DNA of 64,000 bases. Origin: Oerskovia sp042887685. GTDB taxonomy: Bacteria; Actinomycetota; Actinomycetes; Actinomycetales; Cellulomonadaceae. The translations under genes were made by a program, and so were the position numbers. The stretch spans positions 1 to 64,000 of the forward strand of contig NZ_JBHVOS010000025.1 of NCBI RefSeq assembly GCF_042887685.1, read 5' to 3'. Shown one piece after another: positions 1 to 8,736 of this stretch (position 1 is its first letter; each line of letters opens with the position of its first letter). The notes under the pieces were generated by a model, which ran no database searches, was not told the origin of the DNA, and saw only the letters and a list, made by a program, of their open reading frames with translations.

Positions 1-27
1 CGGTCGTTCCCCGCCCGGGAACGACCG
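1..27. terminator. Hairpin at window edge, probable terminator
   Basis: Perfect 11-bp inverted repeat (1-11 with 17-27) around a 5-nt loop, with no T-tract. It lies upstream of the histidine kinase and probably ends a gene outside the window. Confidence 0.55.
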
Positions 28-68
28 CGACCCCGTCCTCGGCACCGTGGGCTCCGGCGCATGAAAGG

Positions 69-1424
69 GTGGTCCCCGTGAGCTGGAACCCCCTCGTCGG
101 CGCGTGGTCGCGCCGCTCCAACCCCGAACGGTTCGACACCTACACGCGCTGGTCGCTGTACGTGGTGGCGACGTTCGAGCTCTACGTGGTGCTCTGGATC
201 GTCGGGGAGAGACCGACGGGGCACCCCGCGCTGCTCGCCCCGCTGATCGGGCTGAGCCTCGCGCACACCGCGTCCTGCATCGTCGTGATCCGCTACGGGA
301 TCACCCGGTTCCTCGGGGGTCCGCCGCCGCCCCGCTGGGCGCTCGGCAGCCTGGGGGCCCTGGCGGTCGCGACGAGCGTCGTCGGTGTCGCGGCCTACCC
401 CGTGGGGGACGGGTCGATCTTCCTGGGCAACACACCGGTCCTGGTCGTGACCGCGACCGCCGGCTTCTCGGTCGCCGCCTGCGCGCCGCTCCTGACCTTC
501 CGGTGGTTGGCGCTCGGGGCGCTCGGCGTCGCGGCGGCCTCGGGGCTCGTCGCCTGGCTCGTCGCCCCGGTCCGCGACGAGACGGCCGCGGGCATGGCGG
601 TCGGCCAGGGCGTCGCCGTCGCGATCATGTGCGTCGGCGTGTTCGCGTCCTACCGCGTGTCGGTCTGGATGCTGGGGATCGTGTGGGAGCAGGAGCGCAA
701 CCGCGTCCTGCACGCCCGCCTGGCCGTCGCCGAGGAGCGGCTGCGGTTCTCGCGCGACCTGCACGACGTGTTCGGCCGCACGCTCTCGGTCGTGGCCGTC
801 AAGAGCGAGCTGGCGGCCGAGCTCGCGACGCGCGGTCGCCCGGGAGCCGCCGAGCAGATGCTCGAGGTGCGCCAGATCGCGCAGGACTCGCTGCGCGAGG
901 TGCGGGCCGTGGTCGCCGGGTACCGGGCGACGGACCTGCCGGCCGAGCTCAGCGGGGCCCGCTCGGTCCTGCGGTCTGCCGACATCGAGACCACTATCGA
1001 GTCCTGCGGCGACGATCACGAGGCCGCCCTGCCCCTGGCCACGCAGGAGGCGCTCGCGTGGGTCGTGCGCGAGGCCGTGACGAACGTGGTCCGGCACTCG
1101 GACGCCGCGCGGTGCGAGATCACGCTGCGCGTCGACCGCGGCGAGGCGGTGCTCACCGTCACGAACGACGGCGTCCCCGACCTCGACCGCACCACGACCA
1201 GCCCGGGGAGCCCCAGCGGCTCCGGCCTGATCGGCCTGGGCGAGCGGCTCGCCGAGACCGGTGGTCGCCTCGAGACCCATCTCGCCCCTCCCGTGTTCCG
1301 GCTCACGGCCAGCGTCCCGCTCCCGGGCCCCGGCATGGGTAGCCTCGTCCCGCGCATGCCGCGCGGCCCCCGGGGTCGCGGGTCGGCCGCCCCCAGCCCC
1401 GCCGAGGAAGGCACCACCGCGTGA
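69..1424 (+). CDS. Sensor histidine kinase (HisKA_3 / NarL-partner type)
   Basis: Membrane sensor kinase of a two-component system. The first ~200 residues are hydrophobic, with about six membrane segments and no large extracellular domain, as in DesK-like sensors. The dimerisation helix carries the motif RDLHDVFG with the phospho-acceptor His near residue 232. The HATPase_c domain follows, with an N-box (EAVTNVVRH) near 335 and a G-box (GLIGLGERL) near 389. The stop overlaps the response regulator start by 4 bp, so the two are translationally coupled. An alternative GTG start lies at 78. The signal is unknown. DesK-like pairs often control a neighbouring ABC exporter, which would lie outside the window. 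Confidence 0.9.
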   Translation: MVPVSWNPLVGAWSRRSNPERFDTYTRWSLYVVATFELYVVLWIVGERPTGHPALLAPLIGLSLAHTASCIVVIRYGITRFLGGPPPPRWALGSLGALAVATSVVGVAAYPVGDGSIFLGNTPVLVVTATAGFSVAACAPLLTFRWLALGALGVAAASGLVAWLVAPVRDETAAGMAVGQGVAVAIMCVGVFASYRVSVWMLGIVWEQERNRVLHARLAVAEERLRFSRDLHDVFGRTLSVVAVKSELAAELATRGRPGAAEQMLEVRQIAQDSLREVRAVVAGYRATDLPAELSGARSVLRSADIETTIESCGDDHEAALPLATQEALAWVVREAVTNVVRHSDAARCEITLRVDRGEAVLTVTNDGVPDLDRTTTSPGSPSGSGLIGLGERLAETGGRLETHLAPPVFRLTASVPLPGPGMGSLVPRMPRGPRGRGSAAPSPAEEGTTA

Positions 1425-2026
1425 TCCGCATCCTGCTCGCCGACGACGAGAACCTCATCCGTGACGCCCTCGCGACCCTGCTCTCGCTCGAGGACGACCT
1501 CGACGTCGTCGTCCAGGCCGCGTCCGGGACCGAGGCGCTCGCGGCCGCACGCAAGCACACCCCCGACGTCGCGGTGCTCGACCTCCAGATGCCCGGCCTC
1601 GACGGGATCGAGGTCGCCCGGGCGCTGGCGGACGAGGTGCCGGGGTGCCGGGCCGTCATCGTCACGAGCCACGGTCGGCCCGGGTACCTCAAGCGGGCGC
1701 TCGAGGCAGGCGTCGGGGCGTTCCTGCCCAAGACCGTCTCGTCGCGCGTCCTCGCGGACGTCGTGCGCCAGGTCCACGCCGGGGGGCGCTACGTCGACCC
1801 CGAGCTCGCGGCCGAGGCCATCGCGGCAGGCGCGAGCCCCCTGACGCCCCGTGAGGCCGACGTACTGGAGCTCGCCGCCGGGGGAGCCCCCGTCGAGGAG
1901 ATCGCGACCCGCGCGTCGCTCGCCCCGGGCACGGTGCGCAACTACCTGTCCTCGGCCGCCGCGAAGCTCGGCGCGACCAACCGGCACGAGGCCGTCCACC
2001 TGGCGCGCCGCCACGGCTGGATCTGA
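1421..2026 (+). CDS. Response regulator, NarL/FixJ family
   Basis: DNA-binding partner of the preceding kinase. The receiver domain has acidic residues D8/D9, the phospho-acceptor D54 (in VLDLQMPG) and a conserved Lys near 105 (FLPKT). A LuxR-type helix-turn-helix (LTPREADVLELAA and onward) fills the last ~60 residues. It starts with GTG overlapping the kinase stop. At 201 aa it is normal for the family. Target genes cannot be read from the window. Confidence 0.92.
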   Translation: MIRILLADDENLIRDALATLLSLEDDLDVVVQAASGTEALAAARKHTPDVAVLDLQMPGLDGIEVARALADEVPGCRAVIVTSHGRPGYLKRALEAGVGAFLPKTVSSRVLADVVRQVHAGGRYVDPELAAEAIAAGASPLTPREADVLELAAGGAPVEEIATRASLAPGTVRNYLSSAAAKLGATNRHEAVHLARRHGWI

Positions 2027-2151
2027 GCCGTCGTGGCGGTGGCGCCGGACGCTGCCGACGTGGTCCTCTGCCGGGCGTCGTGCGTGCGCACCCAGGGCGT
2101 GCGGCGCCGTCGGGCCCGACGACGGCACGCGGCCCGGTAGGCTCGGTGACC

Positions 2152-2880
2152 GTGCCGAAAGCTCATCCTGACAGCCGCGCGTACCGCTTCGTCGCGCTCA
2201 TCGTGCGACCACTCATGTTCACGATCACCCGCCGTGACTGGCGGGGCGAGGAGAACATCCCTGCCACGGGCGGGTTCATCGCTGCGGGCAACCACATGTC
2301 GAACATCGACCCGCTGACGTTCGCCCACTTCCTGTACGACAACGGTCGGGCGCCCAAGATCCTCGCCAAGGCGTCGCTGTGGAAGGTCCCGCTCCTCGGT
2401 GGTCTCCTGAACCGCACGGGCATGATCCCCGTCCAGCGCAACACCGTGGGCGCCGCGTCGTCGGTCAGCGTGGCCGTCGACCAGCTCGCGCTGGGCGAGT
2501 GCGTCGCGGTCTTCCCCGAGGGCACGCTCACCCGCGACCCCGACCTGTGGCCCATGGTCGGCAAGACCGGCGCCGCACGCCTCGCCCTCGCGAGCCGCAT
2601 GCCCGTGGTGCCCATCGCGCAGTGGGGCATGCAGGACCTCCTGCCCCGCTACAGCAAGCGCTTCCGGCCGTTCCCGCCCAAGAACGTCGCCGTGCACGCG
2701 GGGCCGCCGGTCGACCTGTCGGACCTCTACGAGCGTCCCGTCGACACCGCGACCCTGCGCGAGGCCACCGACCGCATCATGGACGCCATCACGGGTCTCC
2801 TCGAGGACATCCGCGGCGAGAAGGCCCCCGCCGAGCGCTTCGACGTCCGCAAGAACCCCGGCTCGGAGGAGCGCAAGTGA
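2152..2880 (+). CDS. plsC: 1-acyl-sn-glycerol-3-phosphate acyltransferase family protein
   Basis: Acyltransferase of phospholipid synthesis, transferring an acyl chain to (lyso)phosphatidate at the membrane. It has the acyltransferase block NHMSNID (H-x4-D) near residue 48 and the glycerol-binding motif FPEGT. A -10 element TAGGCT (2138-2143) ends 8 nt before the GTG at 2152, which suggests a leaderless mRNA and favours this start over the in-frame GTG at 2146. The stop overlaps gpsA, which makes the glycerol-3-phosphate backbone, so the pair forms a phospholipid operon. Length is about 242 aa. Confidence 0.9.
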   Translation: MPKAHPDSRAYRFVALIVRPLMFTITRRDWRGEENIPATGGFIAAGNHMSNIDPLTFAHFLYDNGRAPKILAKASLWKVPLLGGLLNRTGMIPVQRNTVGAASSVSVAVDQLALGECVAVFPEGTLTRDPDLWPMVGKTGAARLALASRMPVVPIAQWGMQDLLPRYSKRFRPFPPKNVAVHAGPPVDLSDLYERPVDTATLREATDRIMDAITGLLEDIRGEKAPAERFDVRKNPGSEERK

Positions 2881-3902
2881 GCGACCAGCAGATCATCGCG
2901 ACCGTCCTGGGGTCGGGGGCCTGGGGCACGACGTTCGCCGCCGTCCTGGCCGACGCCGGCTGCGAGGTCCGCCTCTGGGGCCGCAACGCCGACGTCGCGG
3001 CCGACATCGGCTCGACCCGCCGCAACTCCGCGTACCTGCCCGGCATCGACCTGCCCGCAGGGCTCACGGCCACGACCGACGCGGCCGAGGCCCTCGCCGG
3101 GGCGCAGCTCGTCGTGGTCGCGATCCCGTCGCAGAGCGCCCGGGCGACGCTCGCGCCGCTGCGTGAGCACCTCGCGGAGGGCGTCGTCGCGGTCTCGCTC
3201 ATGAAGGGCGTCGAGCTCAGCACCGACCGCCGGATGAGCGAGGTCGTCGCCGAGGTGTGGGACCTGCCGCTCGACCGGGTCGCGGTCGTGTCCGGACCGA
3301 ACCTCGCACGCGAGATCGCCGAGCACCAGCCGACCGCGACCGTCGTCTCGGCCACGAACGAGGAGACCGCGCGCTTCGTCGCGGCCGCCTGCTCGTCGTC
3401 GTACTTCCGCCCGTACACGAACTCCGACGTCGTGGGCGTCGAGCTCTGCGGGGCCGTGAAGAACGTCATCGCGCTCGCCGTGGGCATCGCCCAGGGCCGA
3501 GGGTTCGGGTACAACACGACGGCCACCGTCATCACGCGCGGGCTCGTCGAGATCACCCGGCTCGGGCTCGCGCTCGGAGCCGACGCCGAGACGTTCTCCG
3601 GGCTCGCCGGCATGGGCGACCTGGTCGCGACCTGCACGTCCCCCCTGTCGCGCAACCACACGCTCGGCAAGCACATCGGCCGCGGCATGAGCCTCGACGA
3701 GGCCGTCGCTGCGACCGGGGGCACCGCGGAGGGCGTCAAGTCCTGCCGGTCGGTGCTCGAGCTCGCGCAGAAGGTGGGCGTCGACATGCCCATCACGGCC
3801 GGCGTCGTCGCCGTCCTGCACGAGGGCATGCCCGTCGACGACATGGCGCGCGGGCTGCTCGCGCGGCCCCAGAAGTCCGAGGGCGTGACGTCGGGGCGCT
3901 GA
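2877..3902 (+). CDS. gpsA: Glycerol-3-phosphate dehydrogenase [NAD(P)+]
   Basis: Reduces dihydroxyacetone phosphate to sn-glycerol-3-phosphate for phospholipid synthesis in the cytosol. The N-terminal Rossmann motif GSGAWGT lies near residues 12-18. SGPNLAREI and the catalytic-Lys segment GAVKNVIALAVG follow, then the C-terminal helical domain with GLAGMGDLVATC. It has 341 aa, the usual size. The GTG start overlaps the plsC stop by 4 bp, with GGAGG just upstream. The next core gene of the actinobacterial cluster, ddl, lies 3 kb downstream. Confidence 0.95.
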   Translation: MSDQQIIATVLGSGAWGTTFAAVLADAGCEVRLWGRNADVAADIGSTRRNSAYLPGIDLPAGLTATTDAAEALAGAQLVVVAIPSQSARATLAPLREHLAEGVVAVSLMKGVELSTDRRMSEVVAEVWDLPLDRVAVVSGPNLAREIAEHQPTATVVSATNEETARFVAAACSSSYFRPYTNSDVVGVELCGAVKNVIALAVGIAQGRGFGYNTTATVITRGLVEITRLGLALGADAETFSGLAGMGDLVATCTSPLSRNHTLGKHIGRGMSLDEAVAATGGTAEGVKSCRSVLELAQKVGVDMPITAGVVAVLHEGMPVDDMARGLLARPQKSEGVTSGR

Positions 3903-3995
3903 GCCGACCACGCAGCCGCCGCCTCCGGCGCCGACGAGCGATCCTCCCTCGCACGAGGGGCGACAGCGTGAGCCCGTCGGCCCTACGGTGGCTGC

Positions 3996-4403
3996 ATGCC
4001 ATGGATCAGCAGTGCGGGCGGGCCGCTCTTCTTCGTCGTCGTGCTCGTGATCGTCGCGGTCGTCGCGATCGAGCGCATGGTGAGCGGGCGCTCCCGGGAC
4101 CGGCGGACCGGGGACGGGCGAGGGGCGGGTGAGAGCGCCGGAGCCGGTGCGTTCGGGGAGCTCGTCGACGTCTTCCAGCCGAGCAGGGTCCACCTGACCG
4201 AGGAGAAGGAGCGTCAGCGGCTCGACATCGCGCAGGCGCCGTCCACCGCGCCCCCGATCGACGTGGACCTCGAGTCGGGCGTCGTCGTCTTCAGCGCGGA
4301 CGCGTACGAGCCACGTCCCGCTGGGTCGGAGGGGACCGAGCCGCGGACCACCGAACCGCAGGGGACCGAGCCGCGGACCGTCGCGCCGCCTGTCGGCCGC
4401 TAG
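3996..4403 (+). CDS. Small membrane-anchored protein, DUF6191-like
   Basis: A 135-aa protein of unknown function. One N-terminal membrane segment (~residues 9-25) is followed by a basic stretch and a soluble domain with the pattern FGELVDVFQPSRVHLTEEK and VDLESGVVVF. This resembles small actinobacterial DUF6191 proteins, a match made from memory of the family. The tail has a short repeat of GTEPRT type. A -10 element TACGGT (3984-3989) sits 6 nt before the ATG, so the mRNA is probably leaderless. It converges with the next gene and overlaps it by 4 bp. Confidence 0.7.
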   Translation: MPWISSAGGPLFFVVVLVIVAVVAIERMVSGRSRDRRTGDGRGAGESAGAGAFGELVDVFQPSRVHLTEEKERQRLDIAQAPSTAPPIDVDLESGVVVFSADAYEPRPAGSEGTEPRTTEPQGTEPRTVAPPVGR

Positions 4404-5560
4404 CCGCGGACCGCCGCGCGCAGGGCCTGGTCGAGGTCCGCCCACAGGTCCTCGACGTCCTCGATGCCGACGCTCAGGCGCAGCAGGTCCTCGGGGACCG
4501 TGTGCGACTCGGTCGCGAACCGGCGTCGCCGCTCGAGGCTCGACTCGACGCCTCCGAGGCTCGTCGCGGGGACCCAGAGCTCGACGGCCTCGACGAGCGC
4601 GTCGGCGGCCTCGCGGCCGCCCTGGGGGCGCAGCCCGAGGATCGCGCCGAAGCCGGTCATGGTGCGGGCCGCGCGCTCGTGACCAGGATCGGTCGGCAGG
4701 CTCGGGTGGTGGACCTCCTCGACGAGCGGGTGCACCGCGAGGCGCCGGGCGATCTCGGCGGCGTTCGCCTGGGAGCGCTCGACGCGCAGAGCGAGGGTGC
4801 GCAGCCCGCGCAGCGCGAGCCACACCTCCCACGGCCCGGCGATCGCGCCGTGCAGGGTCCGGTACGCGCGCACCGTCGCGGCCACGCCCGGGTCGTTCGT
4901 CACGACGGCCCCGAGCACGACGTCGGAGTGTCCCGCGAGGTACTTCGTGACCGAGTGCACGACGACGTCCGCGCCCAGGGTGAGGGGCTGCTGCCCGAGC
5001 GGGGTCGCGAAGGTGTTGTCGACCGCCGTGAGCACGCCCTGGTCGCGCGCCGCGGCCAGGAGCACGGGGAGGTCGGCGACCTCGAGCATGGGGTTGGTCG
5101 GTGACTCGACCAGGAGCAGGTCCGCGCCGACGATCGCGGCGAGCACCTGGTCGGTGTCGGCGACGTCGACCCGGACGACCTCGACCCCGTGGCGGGCCGC
5201 GAGGTCGTCCGCGAACCCCAGAGTGACCTGGTAAGCGTGCCGGGGCAGGACGACCTTGCCGCCCGCCGGGACGAACGAGAAGACCGCCGCGATCGCGGCC
5301 ATGCCGCTGCTGAACACGATGCCGGGCTCCGTGGCGCCCTCCAGGGTGGCCAGGGCTTCCTCGAACGGGTGCCACGTCTCGGTGTCCATGCGGGTGTAGA
5401 GGAGCTCGCCCGGCTGCTGCACGCCGCGCGACACGTACGTCGAGGACAGGACCACGGGCGGGTTGACCGGCCCGCCCTGCTCGCGCGGCGGGCGCCCGGC
5501 AGCGACCGCGATCGTGGCGGGGGACAGCGGGGAGCGGTGGACGGTGGGCTCGGTCGTCAT
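4400..5560 (-). CDS. PLP-dependent transsulfuration enzyme (cystathionine gamma-synthase/lyase family)
   Basis: Cys/Met-metabolism PLP enzyme of fold type I, 386 aa. Visible family features are FSSGMAAI (cofactor phosphate site), VESPTNPMLEV, and the Schiff-base Lys in SVTKYLAGHSD. The C-terminal domain ends in RLSVGIED, typical of MetB/MetC/MegL. Synthase, lyase and gamma-lyase cannot be separated from sequence alone. A -10 TAATCT (complement of 5568-5573) is 7 nt before the ATG, suggesting a leaderless transcript. Palindromic repeat A lies just upstream. Confidence 0.88.
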   Translation of the reverse strand: MTTEPTVHRSPLSPATIAVAAGRPPREQGGPVNPPVVLSSTYVSRGVQQPGELLYTRMDTETWHPFEEALATLEGATEPGIVFSSGMAAIAAVFSFVPAGGKVVLPRHAYQVTLGFADDLAARHGVEVVRVDVADTDQVLAAIVGADLLLVESPTNPMLEVADLPVLLAAARDQGVLTAVDNTFATPLGQQPLTLGADVVVHSVTKYLAGHSDVVLGAVVTNDPGVAATVRAYRTLHGAIAGPWEVWLALRGLRTLALRVERSQANAAEIARRLAVHPLVEEVHHPSLPTDPGHERAARTMTGFGAILGLRPQGGREAADALVEAVELWVPATSLGGVESSLERRRRFATESHTVPEDLLRLSVGIEDVEDLWADLDQALRAAVRG

Positions 5561-5628
5561 GGGGGTGAGATTACGCCTGGCCGCAGGGTGGGTGCCGCGG
5601 GCAACCGCAGGGGGAGACGGGGGGTGGT

Positions 5629-5694
5629 GCGTCGAGTGTGCAGTTCTGGTTGTCGCCAGCCGTGCCGGGACGACCCGAACTGCACACTCGACGC
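5629..5694. repeat. Extragenic palindrome, family A copy 1
   Basis: Imperfect inverted repeat with 26-nt arms (5629-5654 and 5669-5694), differing at two positions, around a 14-nt loop. The core is GTGTGCAGTTC and its complement. The same core recurs at 45388-45449 and 46089-46155. This copy lies between two same-strand genes, upstream of the transsulfuration enzyme. Confidence 0.85.
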
Positions 5695-5708
5695 GACCTC
5701 AGCCTCCG

Positions 5709-6881
5709 TCAGTCCTCGACCGGCCCGAGCAGCGCGCTCGCGAACGTCGAGTGCGCGGACTCGTCGTCGGACGGGTGGAAGATCCCGGCGAGCACGTCGC
5801 GGTAGAGCCTCCCGAGCTCGGAGGACGCGAAGTACGACGACCCACCGGACACCCGGATCGCCTGGTCGACGACGACGCGCGCGGTCTCGGTGGCCCGCAC
5901 CTTGAGGCCCGCGACGGCCGTGAACCAGCCCGCACCCCGGTCCACGAGGGCGTCGATCTCTCCCGCGATCTGGTCGATCTGCGGGTAGATCCCGTCCATC
6001 GCGATGCCTGCGTCGGCGACCCGCCAGCGGATGTCGGGGTCCTGGGAGAGCGGCCTGCCGCCGTTCTTCATCGAGGTCCGCCGGTGCGCGTTCTCGACCG
6101 CGAGCTCGAGCGCCCGCTTGCCGATGCCCGTGTACACCGACGCGAGGAGGACCTCGAACGTCGTGAAGATCGCGAGCACGAGCGGGTCGGTCGAGGGCCC
6201 GGGGGCCAGGCGACGCACGACCCGGTCGGCCGGGGCGTGCGCGCCCACGAGCAGGGTCGTGCGGCTCTGGCTCGCGCGCATGCCGACCGTGTCCCAGTCG
6301 TCGAGCACGTCGACCCCGCCGCCCTCGCGCGTCACGAACGCGTGCACGAGGCGCGGGTCGCCCTCGAGCGAGGGGCCGTCGTCGGTGGCCGTCTCGATCC
6401 CGAGCACCCCCAGCCGCGTCCAGGCGGGAGACAGGGACGTGAAGATCTTCCGGCCGTGGAACGAGTACCCGCCCTCACCGTCGGGACGGGCCTGCGTCCT
6501 TGACCCGAACAGCACCAGGTCGTTGCCCGGCTCGGAGTAGCCGAACGCGAAGACCTCGCCGCGCGCGGCCTCCTCCAGGACGAAGTCGAGCGAGTGGTCC
6601 CCGCGCTCGTACAGGTAGCGGGCGACGCCGGTCCACACGTGGTGCATGTTCACGGCGAGCGCCGTCGCGGGCGCGGCGCCCGCGAGGCGGATCTGCTCGT
6701 GCGCGACGTCGCGCAGGCCCAGACCCGGACCACCCATCGCGGCGGGCACGAACGCCGTGAGGTAGCCGGCCGCGGTCAGCTCCTCGAGGTCCTCGGTGAA
6801 GAACGTGTTCTCCCGGTCGTAGGTCGCGGCGCGCGAGCGGATGCGGTCGAGCAGGTCGTCGGTCAGCAGCGGAGAGGTCAT
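5709..6881 (-). CDS. Acyl-CoA dehydrogenase family protein
   Basis: Flavoprotein of the acyl-CoA dehydrogenase superfamily, 390 aa. The order is an N-terminal helical domain, a beta domain with AFGYSEPG and a KIFTSLSP segment, and a C-terminal helical domain ending in VSGGSSYFASSELGRLYRDV, which suits FAD and substrate contacts. The substrate is unknown. It could be a fatty acyl-CoA dehydrogenase or a flavin monooxygenase-like member. A -10 TAGAAC (complement of 6888-6893) is 6 nt before the ATG. It is divergent from ddl with only 95 bp between starts. Confidence 0.87.
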   Translation of the reverse strand: MTSPLLTDDLLDRIRSRAATYDRENTFFTEDLEELTAAGYLTAFVPAAMGGPGLGLRDVAHEQIRLAGAAPATALAVNMHHVWTGVARYLYERGDHSLDFVLEEAARGEVFAFGYSEPGNDLVLFGSRTQARPDGEGGYSFHGRKIFTSLSPAWTRLGVLGIETATDDGPSLEGDPRLVHAFVTREGGGVDVLDDWDTVGMRASQSRTTLLVGAHAPADRVVRRLAPGPSTDPLVLAIFTTFEVLLASVYTGIGKRALELAVENAHRRTSMKNGGRPLSQDPDIRWRVADAGIAMDGIYPQIDQIAGEIDALVDRGAGWFTAVAGLKVRATETARVVVDQAIRVSGGSSYFASSELGRLYRDVLAGIFHPSDDESAHSTFASALLGPVED

Positions 6882-6976
6882 GCCCCCGTTCTACCACCGC
6901 TCCTCCACCTCCCGGGCACCCTGCCCGCGTGCTCCTGTTCACGCTGTCGAGCGCGGTTCCGGTAGGGTCGTCGGCG

Positions 6977-8116
6977 ATGTCCAGCCAGCCAGAACCCAGT
7001 GCTCCCGCGCGCAAGACGCGCGTCCTCATCCTCTTCGGCGGACGCTCCGGCGAGCACGTCATCTCGTGCGCCACCGCGGGTGGCGTGATGCGCGCGATCG
7101 ACCGCGAGCGCTACGAGGTCATCCCCGTCGGGATCACCAAGGCCGGGCAGTGGGTCCTCGCGGCCGACGAGCCCGAGCGCTGGGAGATCACGCCCGGCAA
7201 CCTGCCGGAGGTCACGGCGACGGGCGGCGAGGTGCTGCTGCCGCTCGCGGTGGGTCAGCGCGAGCTCCGGGTCCTGGAGCCGGGCCAGTTCCCGCGCGAG
7301 CTGGGCGAGGTCGACGTCGTCTTCCCGCTGCTCCACGGTCCCTTCGGCGAGGACGGCACGCTCCAAGGCCTGCTCGAGCTCGCCGACGTCCCCTACGTGG
7401 GTCCAGGCGTGCTCGCGTCGGCCGTGGGCATGGACAAGCAGTTCATGAAGCTCGTGCTCGCGGGCCAGGGGCTGCCCATCGCGCCGTACACGGTCATCCG
7501 TCCGGGGGAGTGGGACCGCAACCCGGCCGCCTGGACCGAGACCGTCGCGGGCCTGGGCCTGCCCGTGTTCGTCAAGCCGGCCCGTGCGGGGTCGAGCCTC
7601 GGGATCACCAAGGTCGACGACCTCGCGGACCTGCCCGCGGCGATCGCGGAGGCCCGCCGCCACGACCCCAAGGTCCTGGTCGAGGCCGGGGTCGTGGGGC
7701 GCGAGATCGAGTGCGCGGTCCTCGGCGGTCGTGAGGGCGAGCGCCCGCGGGCGTCGCTGCCCGGCGAGATCGTCGTGACCGACGCGCACCACGGCTTCTA
7801 CGACTTCGAGGCCAAGTACCTCGACGAGGCGGGCGTCGAGCTGAGCTGCCCGGCCGACCTTCCGCCGCACCTCGTCGACGAGGTCCGCGACGTCGCGGTC
7901 CGCACGTTCGAGGCCGTGGGCGCCGAGGGGCTCTCGCGCGTCGACGTCTTCGTGACGACCGACGGTCAGGTCATCGTCAACGAGATCAACACGATGCCGG
8001 GCTTCACGCCGTTCTCGATGTACCCCCGTATGTGGGAGAAGTCCGGGATCACGTACCCGGAGCTGATCGACGAGCTCATCCAGCTCGCGCTCCAGCGCCC
8101 GACCGGGCTGCGCTAG
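6977..8116 (+). CDS. ddl: D-alanine--D-alanine ligase
   Basis: Makes D-Ala-D-Ala for peptidoglycan in an ATP-grasp reaction. The N-terminal FGGRSGEH motif lies near residue 20, HGPFGEDGT near 119, and the ATP-grasp core VFVKPARAGSSLG near 200. The metal and product site VNEINTMPGFTPFSMYP is near the C-terminus. It has 379 aa. A -10 TAGGGT (6963-6968) lies 8 nt before the ATG. Its position between gpsA and thiL matches the conserved actinobacterial cluster. Confidence 0.95.
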   Translation: MSSQPEPSAPARKTRVLILFGGRSGEHVISCATAGGVMRAIDRERYEVIPVGITKAGQWVLAADEPERWEITPGNLPEVTATGGEVLLPLAVGQRELRVLEPGQFPRELGEVDVVFPLLHGPFGEDGTLQGLLELADVPYVGPGVLASAVGMDKQFMKLVLAGQGLPIAPYTVIRPGEWDRNPAAWTETVAGLGLPVFVKPARAGSSLGITKVDDLADLPAAIAEARRHDPKVLVEAGVVGREIECAVLGGREGERPRASLPGEIVVTDAHHGFYDFEAKYLDEAGVELSCPADLPPHLVDEVRDVAVRTFEAVGAEGLSRVDVFVTTDGQVIVNEINTMPGFTPFSMYPRMWEKSGITYPELIDELIQLALQRPTGLR

Positions 8117-8143
8117 GTCAGACCGGCGTGCGCTGGGCGCGGT

Positions 8144-8182
8144 CCCGTCCGGGCGCCGCGCCCGGCACGGCGCCCGGACGGG
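8144..8182. terminator. Bidirectional terminator between ddl and DUF3515 gene
   Basis: Perfect 15-bp inverted repeat (8144-8158 with 8168-8182), very GC-rich, between convergent genes. No T-tract, as is common in this window. Confidence 0.75.
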
Positions 8183-8191
8183 CCGCGGGAC

Positions 8192-8683
8192 TCACAGGCA
8201 GTAGCGCGTCTGCTCGACCTTGGACACCGCCCGGTTGAGGTCCGAGACGAACGACGAGGTGCGGCTCGTGCTGACGGCCGGGGGGAGCTGGACCTCGACC
8301 GCGGGGTCGCGGCCGTACGTCACGAACGTCCAGGTGTCCTTGCCGTCGTCGGTGACGATCCAGTCGACGCTGCCTGCGTTGCTCGGCACGCCCATGCACC
8401 CGGCCGTGGTGGGCTCGGGCGGGGTGACGCCGCAGCGCAGCGTCACGGCTGCTCCGGGCTCGCCCCAGGCGGCGGTCGCCTGGCTGTCGGTCTTGATCTT
8501 GGGGAGGCCGGCGAGCTCGTCGGGGACCGCGAGGACGACCTCGGCGCACTTCGGGTTCGCGGCGTCGTCGGCGACCGGGACGCCGATGGTCGGTGCGCAG
8601 GCGCCGAGGCCCGCGGTGACGGCGACCAGCAGGATCCCGGCGAGCGTCCGGCGTCGGGCAGGGGTACGGGGGGCGTTCAGCAC
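8192..8683 (-). CDS. DUF3515 family lipoprotein
   Basis: Putative lipoprotein of 163 aa. A basic N-terminus and hydrophobic segment lead to the lipobox LGAC near residue 28. The rest fits DUF3515, with paired Cys (AGCMG and TRYCL near the C-terminus). DUF3515 genes typically sit beside ddl and thiL in Actinobacteria, as here. The function is unknown. It may act in the envelope, given its neighbours. TACCGT is 6 nt from the GTG start, and the intervening TGGAGG could also serve as a ribosome site. Confidence 0.82.
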   Translation of the reverse strand: MLNAPRTPARRRTLAGILLVAVTAGLGACAPTIGVPVADDAANPKCAEVVLAVPDELAGLPKIKTDSQATAAWGEPGAAVTLRCGVTPPEPTTAGCMGVPSNAGSVDWIVTDDGKDTWTFVTYGRDPAVEVQLPPAVSTSRTSSFVSDLNRAVSKVEQTRYCL

Positions 8684-8736
8684 CCTCCAACGGTAGCTGC
8701 TCCGGCGGGCGTGCCGGTCCCGCGTAAGGTGGCGCC

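Noticed and set aside
2727..5375. 882-codon minus-strand frame opposite gpsA and the transsulfuration gene
   Set aside because: Overlaps genes on both strands and has no domain-like sequence.
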